From NCBI GenBank assembly GCA_028692555.1, contig JAQUXE010000001.1:3864-67863 (forward strand): a stretch of DNA of 64,000 nucleotides. Direction: 5' to 3'. A program made the translations under genes and the position numbers. Every line of letters begins with the position of its first letter. Position 1 is the stretch's first letter. Below, in pieces: positions 6,848-15,777 of the stretch. A model generated the notes under the pieces. That model had not been told where the DNA came from. It saw only the letters and a list, made by a program, of their open reading frames with translations, and ran no database searches. Origin of the DNA: Minisyncoccota bacterium (GTDB lineage Bacteria > Patescibacteriota > Minisyncoccia > Minisyncoccales > Minisyncoccaceae).

Positions 6848-7505
6848 TTACTTTAATTATATCGCTATAAACATCTTCAACGCTCTGCTCTCCATTTATT
6901 CTTATTAGCTTATTTTTTTCCTCATAATATCTTATTGTTTGGCCAACTTCTTCTTCAAACCATGCTAGACGCTTCTTAGTTCCTTCTACTGTGTCTTCTG
7001 GTCTTTTTACAAGCTTCGTTCCACATTTAGGGCAATTCTCAATATCTGCATCATCTTTTGAAAACATTATAATGTTATTACATTCTGGACAAGTTTTTCT
7101 TCTTGTAATTCTTGCAATTGCCTCTTCTTCTGATATATCAATTAAAACAACCCTGACTCTTTTGTCCCATTCATACCATTCTAACGCTTCCTCTAATAAC
7201 CACGCTTCTTTAATTTTCCTAGGAGATCCATCTATGATAAGACCCTTAAAATCTCCCTTATTCTTAATCACTTCAAATGAGTCCATCCACAGTTTAAAGG
7301 GAATAGAAGAAACAATAATTCCTCCATTGTCAATGACGCTTGCTATTTTTTTACCTGTGAAATCATCTATCTTTTTTCTAGCCCTTAAGAGATCTCCGGT
7401 TCCAATAAACTCAAGGCCCAATCTTTCTTTCAATAAATTAAGTTGGGTCCCCTTTCCAGCACCTGACTTACCAAGCAAAATTAAAACTAATGGATTTTTA
7501 TTCAT
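6828..7505 (-). CDS. adk: adenylate kinase, long zinc-binding form
   Basis: Catalyses AMP + ATP to 2 ADP. The P-loop GKSGAGKGT is at 12-20, the AMP-site DGSPR at 92-96 and the ATP-lid R pair near 135. The LID carries a four-Cys zinc knuckle, C139/C142 and C158/C161. The 225-residue length is typical of the long form. An intrinsic terminator separates it from secY, so adk-map should have their own promoter; a TATAAT lies about 29 nt before the ATG (7529-7534). Confidence 0.97.
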   Translation of the reverse strand: MNKNPLVLILLGKSGAGKGTQLNLLKERLGLEFIGTGDLLRARKKIDDFTGKKIASVIDNGGIIVSSIPFKLWMDSFEVIKNKGDFKGLIIDGSPRKIKEAWLLEEALEWYEWDKRVRVVLIDISEEEAIARITRRKTCPECNNIIMFSKDDADIENCPKCGTKLVKRPEDTVEGTKKRLAWFEEEVGQTIRYYEEKNKLIRINGEQSVEDVYSDIIKVIEDDNN

Positions 7506-7540
7506 TTTTTTATTATTAAATTAATTATATTATAAAAAAC

Positions 7541-7571
7541 AAAAAAATAGAAGGCCATGAAAACCCTCTAT
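7541..7571 (-). terminator. intrinsic terminator after secY
   Basis: On the - strand ATAGAGGG (7571-7564) pairs with CCTTCTAT (7554-7547), 8 bp with one G-U, followed by T7. It ends the long ribosomal transcript before adk. Confidence 0.85.
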
Positions 7572-7585
7572 CTTGTTAATGATTA

Positions 7586-8830
7586 TTATGAATCGTATTC
7601 CCTCATCTCTAGTTGGGAATTAATCTGCCTCATTGTCTCTAAAGCAACTGATACGATAATTACTAGCGCTGTCCCACCAATCATAAAGGCAAACTCTTGA
7701 ATGCCTGTAATTCCTTGTATTATTAAAGGCATTACAGCGATAAGACCTAATGAAGTGGCACCAATAACTAAAACCTTATTTAAGATGCTTTGTAAGAACT
7801 GAGCTGTATTCTCTCCTGGTCTAATTCCTGGAATAAATCCTCCCATTTTCTGCAAATTAGTTGAAATACTTTTAGGATCAAATGTAACCGCGGTATAGAA
7901 GAATGTAAACATAAATACAAGAACGAAATAGATTATACCGTATACCCATGTGTTATTCAAAAAGTCAGAAACCGCCGTCCATCCTAGAAATGAAGAAAGC
8001 ATAGATGGAAGCATTAAAAATGATATTGCGAAAATGATTGGAATAACTCCTGCTGGATTAATATTTAATGGTAAATATGTTGAAGCTCCTCCATACATCT
8101 TATTCCCTCTCACTCTTTTAGCATAAGAGACTGAGATATTTCTTCTTCCTTCGTTAATTAATACAACTCCTGCAATAACTAAAAGAGACAATAATCCAAA
8201 AAGGATATAAGATAATAATTGTGTTTGATCAAATGTGATGAACATTCTTTGGATATTGTTTGGAAAATCAGCAACGATACCTGCGAAGATTAAAAGTGAA
8301 ACACCATTTCCGATTCCCTTCTCTGATATTAATTCTCCCATCCACATTAATATAATTGACCCAGCAACAATCGATAGAACTGCTGTAATCATAATTATTG
8401 GATCTAGTGATCCAATAGCTCCTTGTGATTTCAAAAAGAAAATCATACTATATCCCTGGATAAGTGCAAAAGGAACGGCTGCTATTCTACAATATTGATT
8501 AAACTTTTGTCTGCCTGCTTCTCCTTCTTCTTTGTACAATTTCTCTATTTGAGGGAAGATCATTGTTAATAATTGCAATATAATCACTGCTGTAATGTAT
8601 GGCCCCAATCCAAGCATAACTATTGAAACATTGTCAAGCGCACCTCCTGTGAAAAGATTCATTAAGCCAAAAAATTGATTACCTCCAAAGAATTCTCTAA
8701 TTCTCGCAACATCTATTCCAGGAATTGGAATATTAGCCATTAATCTAAAAACAGCAAAAATGAAAAGGACGAAAAGTATTTTAGCCCTTAAATCTTTTGC
8801 TTTTAAAATTTCTAATATTTTCTTAAACAT
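7586..8830 (-). CDS. secY: preprotein translocase channel subunit SecY
   Basis: The 414-residue polytopic protein has ten membrane helices. Plug and lateral-gate landmarks are visible: RLMANIPIPGID near the N-terminus, FNLMNLFTGGAL-like plug region (FGLMNLFTGGALDNVS), and IRPGENTAQFL in the C-terminal cytoplasmic loop. It forms the Sec channel with SecE and SecG; SecA is encoded at 55.8-58.2 kb. The ATG overlaps the rplO stop by one base (TAATG). Confidence 0.98.
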   Translation of the reverse strand: MFKKILEILKAKDLRAKILFVLFIFAVFRLMANIPIPGIDVARIREFFGGNQFFGLMNLFTGGALDNVSIVMLGLGPYITAVIILQLLTMIFPQIEKLYKEEGEAGRQKFNQYCRIAAVPFALIQGYSMIFFLKSQGAIGSLDPIIMITAVLSIVAGSIILMWMGELISEKGIGNGVSLLIFAGIVADFPNNIQRMFITFDQTQLLSYILFGLLSLLVIAGVVLINEGRRNISVSYAKRVRGNKMYGGASTYLPLNINPAGVIPIIFAISFLMLPSMLSSFLGWTAVSDFLNNTWVYGIIYFVLVFMFTFFYTAVTFDPKSISTNLQKMGGFIPGIRPGENTAQFLQSILNKVLVIGATSLGLIAVMPLIIQGITGIQEFAFMIGGTALVIIVSVALETMRQINSQLEMREYDS

Positions 8831-9267
8831 TATTTATTCTCTTTAACTGTTCCGCCAGCTTTTTCTATTTTTTCTTTAGCTGATTTTGACACTAAACAAC
8901 CTTCAATAATTAATGGTTTTTTAATCTCTCCTTTTCCTAATACTTTAATTGATGGAATCTTTCCGTCAATTCTTCTTACAATCCTATCATCAGTTAATAT
9001 CTTAGGAGTAATAATATTGTTCTCTTCAAAAACTTTCTCTAAAGTACTTACATCAACAACAGCATATTTTTTAATTATGTTAAAATTATATCCTCTTAAT
9101 TTAGGATACTTTTTAATCCATGTTCTGATAATTGGTTGAAAATTAGCACCAGCTCTTGATTTTTGTCCATTTTGTCCTTTTCCACAATAAGTGCCCTTCT
9201 TTCCACCCCTTCCAACTTGCTTCTTATTCTTGCAGGTTGTATTCTTTTTTATTTCGTGTAATTGCAT
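8830..9267 (-). CDS. rplO: 50S ribosomal protein L15 (uL15)
   Basis: The 145-residue protein has the Gly-rich basic N-terminal arm (GRGGKKGTYCGKGQNGQKSR) that threads through 23S rRNA, and the C-terminal globular part with KVLGKGEIKKPLIIEG. It directly follows rpsE; the rpmD (L30) gene usually found between them is absent, as in CPR bacteria generally. One-base overlap with secY. Confidence 0.97.
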   Translation of the reverse strand: MQLHEIKKNTTCKNKKQVGRGGKKGTYCGKGQNGQKSRAGANFQPIIRTWIKKYPKLRGYNFNIIKKYAVVDVSTLEKVFEENNIITPKILTDDRIVRRIDGKIPSIKVLGKGEIKKPLIIEGCLVSKSAKEKIEKAGGTVKENK

Positions 9268-9268
9268 T

Positions 9269-9739
9269 TTATTTATTCAACTTAGACAAGGCCTTCATCG
9301 TTGCTCTTGCATTATTTAATTTATTCTTTGTTCTGCTAATTGATTTTGATGAAACATCTTGTATTCCAGCTAAGGAGCAAATTACTCTCACTGTTCCTCC
9401 TGCAACAAGACCTTTTCCTTTCTTCTGTGGTTTTAAAATAATATGTGATGGTCCAAGTCTTCCTTCAACTTCAAAAGGAATTGTCCCTTCAGAAATGGGT
9501 ATCTCTTTTAATTCTTTTTTAGCAGCTTTTGTTGCTTTTTCAATTGCTTGAGAAACATCAAGACCTTTTGAAACACCTATGCCAACTTTACCTAACTTGT
9601 TTCCAACTACCATTACAGCTCTAAATCTCATTGTTTTTCCTCCTCCAGTTACTTTTGTAACCCTAGCTAAATCCAAAAGCTTTGAATCAAATTCATCTTT
9701 TACTACTTCTTTCTTTTTATCAAATCTTGTATTTTTCAT
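9269..9739 (-). CDS. rpsE: 30S ribosomal protein S5 (uS5)
   Basis: The 156-residue product has the double-stranded-RNA-binding N-domain with VTGGGKTMRFRAVMVVGN and the GKVGIGVSKG loop, the region where ram and spectinomycin-resistance changes occur in other bacteria. The C-domain contains GPSHIILKPQKKGKGLVAGG. It lies 4 nt after rplR. Confidence 0.97.
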   Translation of the reverse strand: MKNTRFDKKKEVVKDEFDSKLLDLARVTKVTGGGKTMRFRAVMVVGNKLGKVGIGVSKGLDVSQAIEKATKAAKKELKEIPISEGTIPFEVEGRLGPSHIILKPQKKGKGLVAGGTVRVICSLAGIQDVSSKSISRTKNKLNNARATMKALSKLNK

Positions 9740-9743
9740 AATA

Positions 9744-10076
9744 TTAGAATTTTAATCCGCCTTCTCTTGCTCCTTCAGCCAAAGATTTTACTCTTCCGTG
9801 ATATTTGTATCCTCCACGATCAAAAACAACTTCATTTATCTTATTCTCAATTGCTTTTTGAGCAATTAACTGACCAACTTTCTTTGATGATTCAATCTTT
9901 TTGTCTTTTGCTTTTGGACCCTTGTCATCAACTGAAATAATTGTCTTCCCATTGTCAATTATTTGAGCATAAATAAATTGATTACTACGAAAAACACACA
10001 ATCTTGGCTTATCGCTTCCTATTCTTGAAGTGACTCTTTTATGTCTCCTTATTCTTTTTTCCTTTTTTTCTATCAT
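9744..10076 (-). CDS. rplR: 50S ribosomal protein L18 (uL18)
   Basis: A 110-residue 5S-rRNA-binding protein: basic N-terminus KRIRRHKRVTSRIGS, then RLCVFRSNQFIYAQIIDN and a C-terminal YKYHGRVKSLAEGAREGGLKF-like ending (GGYKYHGRVKSLAEGARE). Normal length, placed between rplF and rpsE as in the standard spc order. Confidence 0.96.
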   Translation of the reverse strand: MIEKKEKRIRRHKRVTSRIGSDKPRLCVFRSNQFIYAQIIDNGKTIISVDDKGPKAKDKKIESSKKVGQLIAQKAIENKINEVVFDRGGYKYHGRVKSLAEGAREGGLKF

Positions 10077-10081
10077 ATTGT

Positions 10082-10621
10082 TTATGCAGCTGATTTTTTA
10101 CCTACTTTTCTTCTAATAACTTCACCAACATATTTAATACCTTTTCCTTTGTATGGTTCAGGTGGTCTTACTCTCTTAATTTGTGCAGAAACTTGTCCAA
10201 CTAAACCTTTATCAATTCCTGAAACAGTAATAACATTTTTTTCTGTAGTAAATTCAATTCCTTCGGGAGCTTCAATTTCAACTGAATGACTAAATCCAAC
10301 ATCTAGTATTAATTTTTTTCCTTCAACTCTTACCTTAAAACCAACTCCGTTAATCTCTAATTTCTTTTCAAATCCCTTTGAAACTCCTTCTATCATATTG
10401 CTAACAAGAGTTCTTGTTAGTCCCCAATAAGCCTTTGATTTTAAATCATCGCTATCTTTGGGAGTAAAATTAATAACATTATCTTTCTTTTCAATTAATA
10501 TCTCTGGCAAAGCTTTCATCTTAAGAGAACCCTTTGGTCCTTTTGCTTCTACCTTGTTTCCATTAACTTTTACTTCTACTCCTTCAGGTATTAAAATTTC
10601 TTGTTTTCCTATTCTTGACAT
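10082..10621 (-). CDS. rplF: 50S ribosomal protein L6 (uL6)
   Basis: I start it at the ATG giving MSRIGKQEILIPEG (10621), the family start. An upstream in-frame ATG at 10636 would add five residues and overlap rpsH. The junction with rpsH is TAATATG. The 179-residue protein has two L6 repeats, the second ending in GKGIKYVGEVIRRKVGK, which contacts the sarcin-ricin loop. Confidence 0.97.
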   Translation of the reverse strand: MSRIGKQEILIPEGVEVKVNGNKVEAKGPKGSLKMKALPEILIEKKDNVINFTPKDSDDLKSKAYWGLTRTLVSNMIEGVSKGFEKKLEINGVGFKVRVEGKKLILDVGFSHSVEIEAPEGIEFTTEKNVITVSGIDKGLVGQVSAQIKRVRPPEPYKGKGIKYVGEVIRRKVGKKSAA

Positions 10622-10622
10622 A

Positions 10623-11015
10623 TTACCAAATTTCACAAATTATTTCTCCTCCAATCTTATTTTTTCTTGCTTCTTTATTAGTTAACAATCCCTTTGATGT
10701 TGTTACAATTGAAATTCCGTGACCTGATTTAACTGGTTTCATTTCTCTGTAAGTTGAATATATTCTTTGTCCCTGCTTTGAAATTTTTCTAATCTTTATA
10801 ATCTTTGGACTTCCATCTTCACCATATTTCAAATCAATAACAATTTTTCTTTTTGAAAGGCGACCCTTCTTTTCTACGCTATCTACAAAACCTTCATTTT
10901 TTAAAAGCTCTAAGATGGCATACTTAAAATCAGAGTAAGGATAAAGTGTTACCTGTTTTTTGCCCACTGCTTGAGCATTATTTATTGAACAAATCATGTC
11001 TGCTATTGGATCCAT
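10623..11015 (-). CDS. rpsH: 30S ribosomal protein S8 (uS8)
   Basis: The 130-residue protein begins with the family pattern DPIADMICSINNAQ and ends with GHGISIVTTSKGLLTNKEAR, the rRNA-binding C-terminal block. In E. coli S8 represses spc translation; whether that applies here is not visible. It follows rpsN by 14 nt. Confidence 0.97.
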   Translation of the reverse strand: MDPIADMICSINNAQAVGKKQVTLYPYSDFKYAILELLKNEGFVDSVEKKGRLSKRKIVIDLKYGEDGSPKIIKIRKISKQGQRIYSTYREMKPVKSGHGISIVTTSKGLLTNKEARKNKIGGEIICEIW

Positions 11016-11029
11016 TTTTTTATATTATA

Positions 11030-11215
11030 TTACCAACTACTTTTCTTAACTCCGGGCAACTCACCACGGTTTGCCATTTCTCTAAAACAAATTCTACATA
11101 GACCAAACTTTCTAATATATCCTCCGTTCTTACCACACTTGAAACATCTATTCTCAGATCTTGTTGAAAACTTTGGTTTCTTATTTGATTTTGCTATTCT
11201 TGATGTTTTTGCCAT
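11030..11215 (-). CDS. rpsN: 30S ribosomal protein S14, zinc-binding type (uS14)
   Basis: The 61-residue protein has the four-Cys zinc site C24-x2-C27 and C40-x2-C43 of the short type Z S14, with [11 protein letters not shown]-like context ([16 protein letters not shown]) and the conserved C-terminus [11 protein letters not shown]. Zinc dependence is expected from the family. Confidence 0.97.
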   Translation of the reverse strand: MAKTSRIAKSNKKPKFSTRSENRCFKCGKNGGYIRKFGLCRICFREMANRGELPGVKKSSW

Positions 11216-11230
11216 AAATACTTATTGACT

Positions 11231-11797
11231 TTAGCTTTTCTTGAAAGGAAAGTCAAGTAATTTAAATAATTCTAAACCCTCTTCTTTACTCTTTGCGCTT
11301 GTTACTATTATTATTTCCATTCCAAGGATTATCGGTGATTTTTCTGGTGATATTTCAGGGAAAATGATGTGTTCTTTGATTCCTAAGTTAAAGTTACCAT
11401 TGCTGTCAACTGATGTTAATTTAATTCCCTGAAAGTCTCTTGAACGAGGTAAGGTGATGTTTACTAATTTCTCCATAAAGTCGTGCATCTTTTTTCCTCT
11501 CAATGTTACTTTAACACCAATAATACTTCCTTCTCTTAATTTAAAAGTAGAAATTGATTTCTTTGCAGGAGCCATAACAGGCTTTTGACCACAGATAGCT
11601 TGAATATTGTCATGAACATATTGAGTAAACTTCTTTTGTTCGTCCTTTGTTTTACTTGTTATGATCTTTCCAAAACCAGTATTGATAACAACTTTTTCTA
11701 TTCTAGGAATAGACATTACGTTACCATATTTAAACTTTTCCTCCATTCCTGGAATTACTTTATTCTTATATTTTTCTTTTATGCTAATTATTGCCAT
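11231..11797 (-). CDS. rplE: 50S ribosomal protein L5 (uL5)
   Basis: I place the start at 11797 (MAIISIKEKYKNKV), giving 188 residues, because the longer reading from 11851 overlaps rplX and adds 18 atypical residues. Landmarks are IPRIEKVVINTGFG, the P-site tRNA and 5S contact region GQKPVMAPAKKSI, and FKLREGSIIGVKVTLRG. It follows rplX with TAATAATATG. Confidence 0.96.
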   Translation of the reverse strand: MAIISIKEKYKNKVIPGMEEKFKYGNVMSIPRIEKVVINTGFGKIITSKTKDEQKKFTQYVHDNIQAICGQKPVMAPAKKSISTFKLREGSIIGVKVTLRGKKMHDFMEKLVNITLPRSRDFQGIKLTSVDSNGNFNLGIKEHIIFPEISPEKSPIILGMEIIIVTSAKSKEEGLELFKLLDFPFKKS

Positions 11798-11801
11798 ATT
11801 A

Positions 11802-12107
11802 TTAATTCTTTGCTCCGCATTTTTTACAAACACGATATTTTTTCTTATCAATTATCTCATAACCAACTCTTGTTGGTTTTCCACACTTAGAACAAATCAA
11901 ATTAACATTTGATACACTAATCGCTCTTGGAACACTTGCAATTTGTCCTTTTTGTCCTGATTTTTTTGGTTTAATATTCTTTTTAACCAAAGCAATTCCC
12001 TCAATAACAACCCTTTCCTTCAACGGAAAAGATCTTAGAACTTTTCCTTTCTTTCCCTTATCATTTCCTGCGATTATTAAAACTTGATCGTTCTTTTTTA
12101 TTTTCAT
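11802..12107 (-). CDS. rplX: 50S ribosomal protein L24 (uL24)
   Basis: The 101-residue protein has the KOW motif KKNDQVLIIAGNDKGKKGKV at the N-terminus. The C-terminal extension carries two CxxC pairs (CSKCGKP and CKKCGAKN), suggesting a bound zinc as in many bacterial L24 proteins. L24 initiates 50S assembly. It follows rplN by 4 nt. Confidence 0.96.
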   Translation of the reverse strand: MKIKKNDQVLIIAGNDKGKKGKVLRSFPLKERVVIEGIALVKKNIKPKKSGQKGQIASVPRAISVSNVNLICSKCGKPTRVGYEIIDKKKYRVCKKCGAKN

Positions 12108-12111
12108 ATCC

Positions 12112-12483
12112 TTAAATTAAATTTTTTGTCATTGTAGAAATCTTTTCAAATCCTTTTTCTCTAACTTCACGAGCAACTGGACCAATAATTCTTGTTCCTT
12201 TTGGTTCTTTTGAAGTTCCCTCTAACATCACAACGGCATTATCATCAAATCTAATATAACTTCCATTCTTCCTCCTTGTTACTTCTTTCTTTCTAACTAC
12301 TACTGCTTTTAATACTTGATGTTTTTTAACGTTTTTTCTTGGTTCCGCATCTTTTACAGCAACAACAATGATATCTCCTATTTCAGCAGATCTTTTTCTT
12401 GTACCACCTAAAACACGAATGCATTTTACCATTTTACCACCGCTATTGTCAGCAACTTTTAACATTGTTTCTGTCTGTATCAT
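12112..12483 (-). CDS. rplN: 50S ribosomal protein L14 (uL14)
   Basis: The 123-residue protein starts [21 protein letters not shown]-like and contains the highly conserved [14 protein letters not shown] and [14 protein letters not shown] blocks. It forms an intersubunit bridge and the site bound by the silencing factor RsfS. Normal length, normal position after rpsQ. Confidence 0.97.
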   Translation of the reverse strand: MIQTETMLKVADNSGGKMVKCIRVLGGTRKRSAEIGDIIVVAVKDAEPRKNVKKHQVLKAVVVRKKEVTRRKNGSYIRFDDNAVVMLEGTSKEPKGTRIIGPVAREVREKGFEKISTMTKNLI

Positions 12484-12489
12484 TTTCTT

Positions 12490-12729
12490 TTATTTATCTA
12501 ATCTTGAAATAATTTCCCACTTTTTATCTTTTGAAACTGGCGTACATTCTCTAATAACAACTTTATCACCCATCTTATATTCTCCTGATTCATTGTGTGC
12601 TTTGTATTTTTTGTGACTCTTATATCTTCTTTTATATTTTGGATGTTCTTTAATTGTCTCAACTTCAACCACAGCAGTTTTCTGCATTTTATCTGATACT
12701 ATTAATCCAATTAATTCCTTTTTAGGCAT
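12490..12729 (-). CDS. rpsQ: 30S ribosomal protein S17 (uS17)
   Basis: The 79-residue OB-fold protein has the family pattern GLIVSDKMQKTAVVEVETIK ... KYKRRYKSHKKYKAHNE and ends with IRECTPVSKDKKWEI. It binds 16S rRNA near the lower body. The junction with rpmC is exactly TAATATG. Confidence 0.97.
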   Translation of the reverse strand: MPKKELIGLIVSDKMQKTAVVEVETIKEHPKYKRRYKSHKKYKAHNESGEYKMGDKVVIRECTPVSKDKKWEIISRLDK

Positions 12730-12730
12730 A

Positions 12731-12904
12731 TTATTTTTTATTTAATATAGTCAATATTCTTGCGATATCTTTTTTATTCTCTCTCAATTCTTTTGTGTTT
12801 TTTAATCCACCTGCAACCGACTTAAATCTGAACTCTTTAATGTTTTCTCTTTTTTCATTAAGTAATTTAGGTAAATCTTCTTTTTGTAAGTCCTTTTTTT
12901 TCAT
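12731..12904 (-). CDS. rpmC: 50S ribosomal protein L29 (uL29)
   Basis: A short helical hairpin protein of 57 residues when started at MKKKDLQKEDL (12904). The longer reading from 12922 would overlap rplP. It shows the L29 core LNEKRENIKEFRFKSVAGGLKN and RENKKDIARILTILN. L29 lines the tunnel exit near the trigger factor and SRP site. The rplP junction is TAGTATG. Confidence 0.94.
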   Translation of the reverse strand: MKKKDLQKEDLPKLLNEKRENIKEFRFKSVAGGLKNTKELRENKKDIARILTILNKK

Positions 12905-12905
12905 A

Positions 12906-13319
12906 CTATTGTTTTTTAACAAATTTTGTCTTTAATGGCAACTTATCTCCTGCCTTTCTTAGCGCTTCTTTAGCATCACTCTCACTAATTCCCTCTATTT
13001 CAAACAATACTCTTCCTGGCTTCACTGGGAAAACATAGTGATCTAATGAACCTTTTCCTCCTCCCATCGGTACTTCTTGTCCTTTTTTAGTAATAACCTT
13101 GGCAGGAAAAATTCTAATCCACATTTTACCTCCCTTTCTTAAATATCTAATAATCACTCTTCTACAAGCTTCAATTTGATTACTAGTAATCCATTTTTCT
13201 GTAGTAGCTTTTAATCCAAAGGTTCCAAAATCAATATTAGTTCCCCTACTTTCAAAAAGACGTTCTGTTCCTCTACCTTTGTGGTGTTTTCTATGTTTTA
13301 ATTTCTTTGGTGCTAACAT
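12906..13319 (-). CDS. rplP: 50S ribosomal protein L16 (uL16)
   Basis: The 137-residue protein has the N-terminus LAPKKLKHRKHHKGRG, the GTFGLKATTEKWITSNQIEA block and the loop KVITKKGQEVPMGGGKGSLD that approaches the peptidyl transferase centre. Full length, in standard order between rpsC and rpmC. Confidence 0.97.
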   Translation of the reverse strand: MLAPKKLKHRKHHKGRGTERLFESRGTNIDFGTFGLKATTEKWITSNQIEACRRVIIRYLRKGGKMWIRIFPAKVITKKGQEVPMGGGKGSLDHYVFPVKPGRVLFEIEGISESDAKEALRKAGDKLPLKTKFVKKQ

Positions 13320-13321
13320 AT

Positions 13322-13996
13322 TTATTTATCAAATTTATCTCCCTTATATATCCAAACTTTAATTCCAATTGTTCCATAAGTACACCTTGCTTCTGATAAA
13401 GAATAATCAATATCTGCTCTAATTGTTTGCCTTGGTAATCTTCCTCTTTCTAGCCATTCTGATCTTGCAATTTGAGATCCATCTAATCTTCCTGAAACCT
13501 GTATCTTGATACCTTTAACTTCTTTGTTAGCTAAAACTTTTTCAAGTGCCTGTTTAATTGTTTTCCTAAAAGGCATTCTTTTTTCAATTCTTTGAGCAAT
13601 CCATTGTCCAATTAAAACAGAAGATGTCCATGAATTTGAAACTTCTTTAACCTCTATTTTCAACTTTCTCTCAAGATCTTTCCACTCAACTAAAGTCAAA
13701 TTATTTTTCTTAAAAATTTCTTTTAAAAGCTCTAATCTTAATTTTTCAATTCCTTCTCCACCTCTTCCAATAATTATTCCTGGTCTTGCTGAATAAACAA
13801 CAATATTAATTTTGTTTAAATATCTTTCAATTTCAATTCTTTCTACGCTAGATTCTTTTAATTTTTTAGTTAAAAAACTTCTTATGATAAAATCCTCCTT
13901 AACATTTTTTAAGGGCTTCTTTCCATAGAATCCTTGAGATAACCAATCTTCTATGCCTTTTATTCTAAAAATTTTGGGGTGAACTTTATGACTCAT
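13322..13996 (-). CDS. rpsC: 30S ribosomal protein S3 (uS3)
   Basis: The 224-residue protein has the MSHKVHPKIFRIKGI-like N-terminus, the KH domain loop GRGGEGI at about 77-83 (SARPGIIIGRGGEG) and the C-terminal domain with YGTIGIKVWIYKGD at its end. S3 lines the mRNA entry tunnel. The start overlaps the rplV end by 11 nt. Confidence 0.97.
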   Translation of the reverse strand: MSHKVHPKIFRIKGIEDWLSQGFYGKKPLKNVKEDFIIRSFLTKKLKESSVERIEIERYLNKINIVVYSARPGIIIGRGGEGIEKLRLELLKEIFKKNNLTLVEWKDLERKLKIEVKEVSNSWTSSVLIGQWIAQRIEKRMPFRKTIKQALEKVLANKEVKGIKIQVSGRLDGSQIARSEWLERGRLPRQTIRADIDYSLSEARCTYGTIGIKVWIYKGDKFDK

Positions 13997-14336
13997 TTTT
14001 TTGATTTTTAATATCTAAAACTAAATTAACGTGTGACATTCTCTTCTTTATTATCTCTCCTCTACCTCTTGATTTTGGAAGAATCCTTTTTAAAACTGGA
14101 CCCTCATCAACTGTAATCTTTGAAATAAAAAGTTCCTTTGGTTCAATATTCTTTAACATTTTTGCATTTGCTATAGCAGAGTTTAATAATTTCAAAACTG
14201 GATCACTTGCACTTTTAATTGTGAATTGCAAAATCGTCTGTGCTTCTACTGCATTTTTCCCTCTAACCAAATCAGCAACTAATCTAGCTTTTCTTGGACT
14301 TATATGTAAATATCTTAACTTTGCTTCAAATGCCAT
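13986..14336 (-). CDS. rplV: 50S ribosomal protein L22 (uL22)
   Basis: The 116-residue protein has the signature RYLHISPRKARLVADLVRG and the long hairpin arm region LKRILPKSRGRGEIIKKR that reaches into the exit tunnel (macrolide-associated loop). It overlaps rpsC by 11 nt and follows rpsS by 4 nt. Confidence 0.97.
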   Translation of the reverse strand: MAFEAKLRYLHISPRKARLVADLVRGKNAVEAQTILQFTIKSASDPVLKLLNSAIANAKMLKNIEPKELFISKITVDEGPVLKRILPKSRGRGEIIKKRMSHVNLVLDIKNQKNES

Positions 14337-14340
14337 AATG

Positions 14341-14664
14341 TTATTTTATCTTTGCTGGCTCGTTTGATTGAGCTCCTTTACCTTTATTCTTTTCTTGTTC
14401 TTTCTGCATCTTACCTCCATGTCTTATAAATTTTGTTGTTGGAGAAAATTCACCTAACTTATGTCCAACCATCTCTTCTGTAACTTTTACTTGAAGGAAA
14501 TCTTTACCATTATGAACTCCAAAAGTAAAACCAATCATATCAGGTGTAATTGTACAAGCTCTTGACCATGTCTTAATAGGCGGAGTTTCAAGCGGCTTTT
14601 TTCCTTCAATTTTTTTTGTTACGTTAGGGTCGATGTATGGACCCTTTTTAAGACTTCTTGACAT
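14341..14664 (-). CDS. rpsS: 30S ribosomal protein S19 (uS19)
   Basis: The 107-residue protein has [12 protein letters not shown] at the N-terminus and the [21 protein letters not shown] core. It is about 15 residues longer than usual, with a Lys/Gln-rich tail ([19 protein letters not shown]). S19 helps form the head bridge to the 50S. Junction with rplB is TAATATG. Confidence 0.96.
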   Translation of the reverse strand: MSRSLKKGPYIDPNVTKKIEGKKPLETPPIKTWSRACTITPDMIGFTFGVHNGKDFLQVKVTEEMVGHKLGEFSPTTKFIRHGGKMQKEQEKNKGKGAQSNEPAKIK

Positions 14665-14665
14665 A

Positions 14666-15478
14666 TTATTTTCTCTTTTTCTTAACTCTTCTACTTACAA
14701 TTAAACTTGATGATTTCTTATTCTTCTTTCTTGTTTTAACTCCTAGTGCAGGTTTTCCCCAAGGTGTCTTTGGATGCTTAAGACCAATTCCTGTTCTTCC
14801 CTCTCCACCTCCATGAGGATGATCACATGGATTCATAACTGAACCTCTTACTGTTGGTCTAACTCCCTTCCTTCTACTTGTTCCTGCCTTTGACCAATTA
14901 ATAAATCTATATTCAGAATTAGAAACCTTACCAATTGATGCAAAACATTCTCCGGATATTCTTCTAATTTCTGATGAAGGCATCTTTATTTTTGCATAAC
15001 CACCTTCGTAGTTTTGTAGGACTGCTCCTGTCCCTGCCGCTCTAGCTAGAACACCTCCTTTGTTTGGCTGTAGCTCTATGTTATATACCATAGTTCCTTC
15101 TGGGATATTTTTCAACCTCATTCTGTTTCCTGTCTTTGCTTCTGCTTTGTCTCCAAATACAATTTTATCGCCTGCTTTTAGTTCTTCTGGAGCAATAATG
15201 TATTTCTTCTTTCCGTCTTCGTATTGAATTAAGGCAATAAATGCATTTCTGTTTGGATCGTATTCGATAGCCATTACTTCTGCTGGCATGTCCATAGTTT
15301 TCTGAGCAAACTCAACAATCCTATAAAGCTTTCTTGCTCCACCTCCAATGTGTCTAGTAGTGATTCTGCCATCACTTCCCCTTCCACCCGTTCTCTTTAT
15401 TCTAACCGTCAAGCTCTTTTCTGGCTTCTTTTTCGTTAGAACAAGAAAATTTTTCATTTTTGTCTTTTTTCTTTGCAT
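14666..15478 (-). CDS. rplB: 50S ribosomal protein L2 (uL2)
   Basis: The 270-residue protein has the [15 protein letters not shown] block, the SH3-like [16 protein letters not shown] segment and the essential [14 protein letters not shown] loop that supports the peptidyl transferase centre. The first residues are shortened compared with other bacteria ([15 protein letters not shown]). The next Met (codon 8) is an alternative start, but 15478 gives the TAATATG junction with rplW used elsewhere in the operon. Confidence 0.97.
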   Translation of the reverse strand: MQRKKTKMKNFLVLTKKKPEKSLTVRIKRTGGRGSDGRITTRHIGGGARKLYRIVEFAQKTMDMPAEVMAIEYDPNRNAFIALIQYEDGKKKYIIAPEELKAGDKIVFGDKAEAKTGNRMRLKNIPEGTMVYNIELQPNKGGVLARAAGTGAVLQNYEGGYAKIKMPSSEIRRISGECFASIGKVSNSEYRFINWSKAGTSRRKGVRPTVRGSVMNPCDHPHGGGEGRTGIGLKHPKTPWGKPALGVKTRKKNKKSSSLIVSRRVKKKRK

Positions 15479-15479
15479 A

Positions 15480-15776
15480 TTACTGTGAAATCATTTCTAT
15501 TTTCTGACCTTCCTTAACTTTAATAATTGCTTTTTTGTATCCAGGTCTAAATCCTTCTGTTTTTCCTCTTTTTATTTTTTTCCTGGGAATACTAATTGTT
15601 CTGACCTGAAGAACATCTACCTTGTATCTTTCTTCAATTGCTTTCTTAATTTCAATCTTATTAGCATCATTAAAAACTTTAAAAACATAAAAGTTTCCTT
15701 GCGTAGATGCGTCAACTGCTTTTTCTGTAATGCATGGTGACTTCAAGATATTCCATTTTTCATTCTTAATTTCCAT
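15480..15776 (-). CDS. rplW: 50S ribosomal protein L23 (uL23)
   Basis: The 98-residue protein shows the ILKSPCITEKAV start motif, the NKIEIKKAIEERYKVDVLQVRT middle and the KRGKTEGFRPGYKKAIIKV ending. L23 is the docking site for trigger factor and SRP at the tunnel exit. Junction with rplD is TAATATG. Confidence 0.97.
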   Translation of the reverse strand: MEIKNEKWNILKSPCITEKAVDASTQGNFYVFKVFNDANKIEIKKAIEERYKVDVLQVRTISIPRKKIKRGKTEGFRPGYKKAIIKVKEGQKIEMISQ

Positions 15777-15777
15777 A

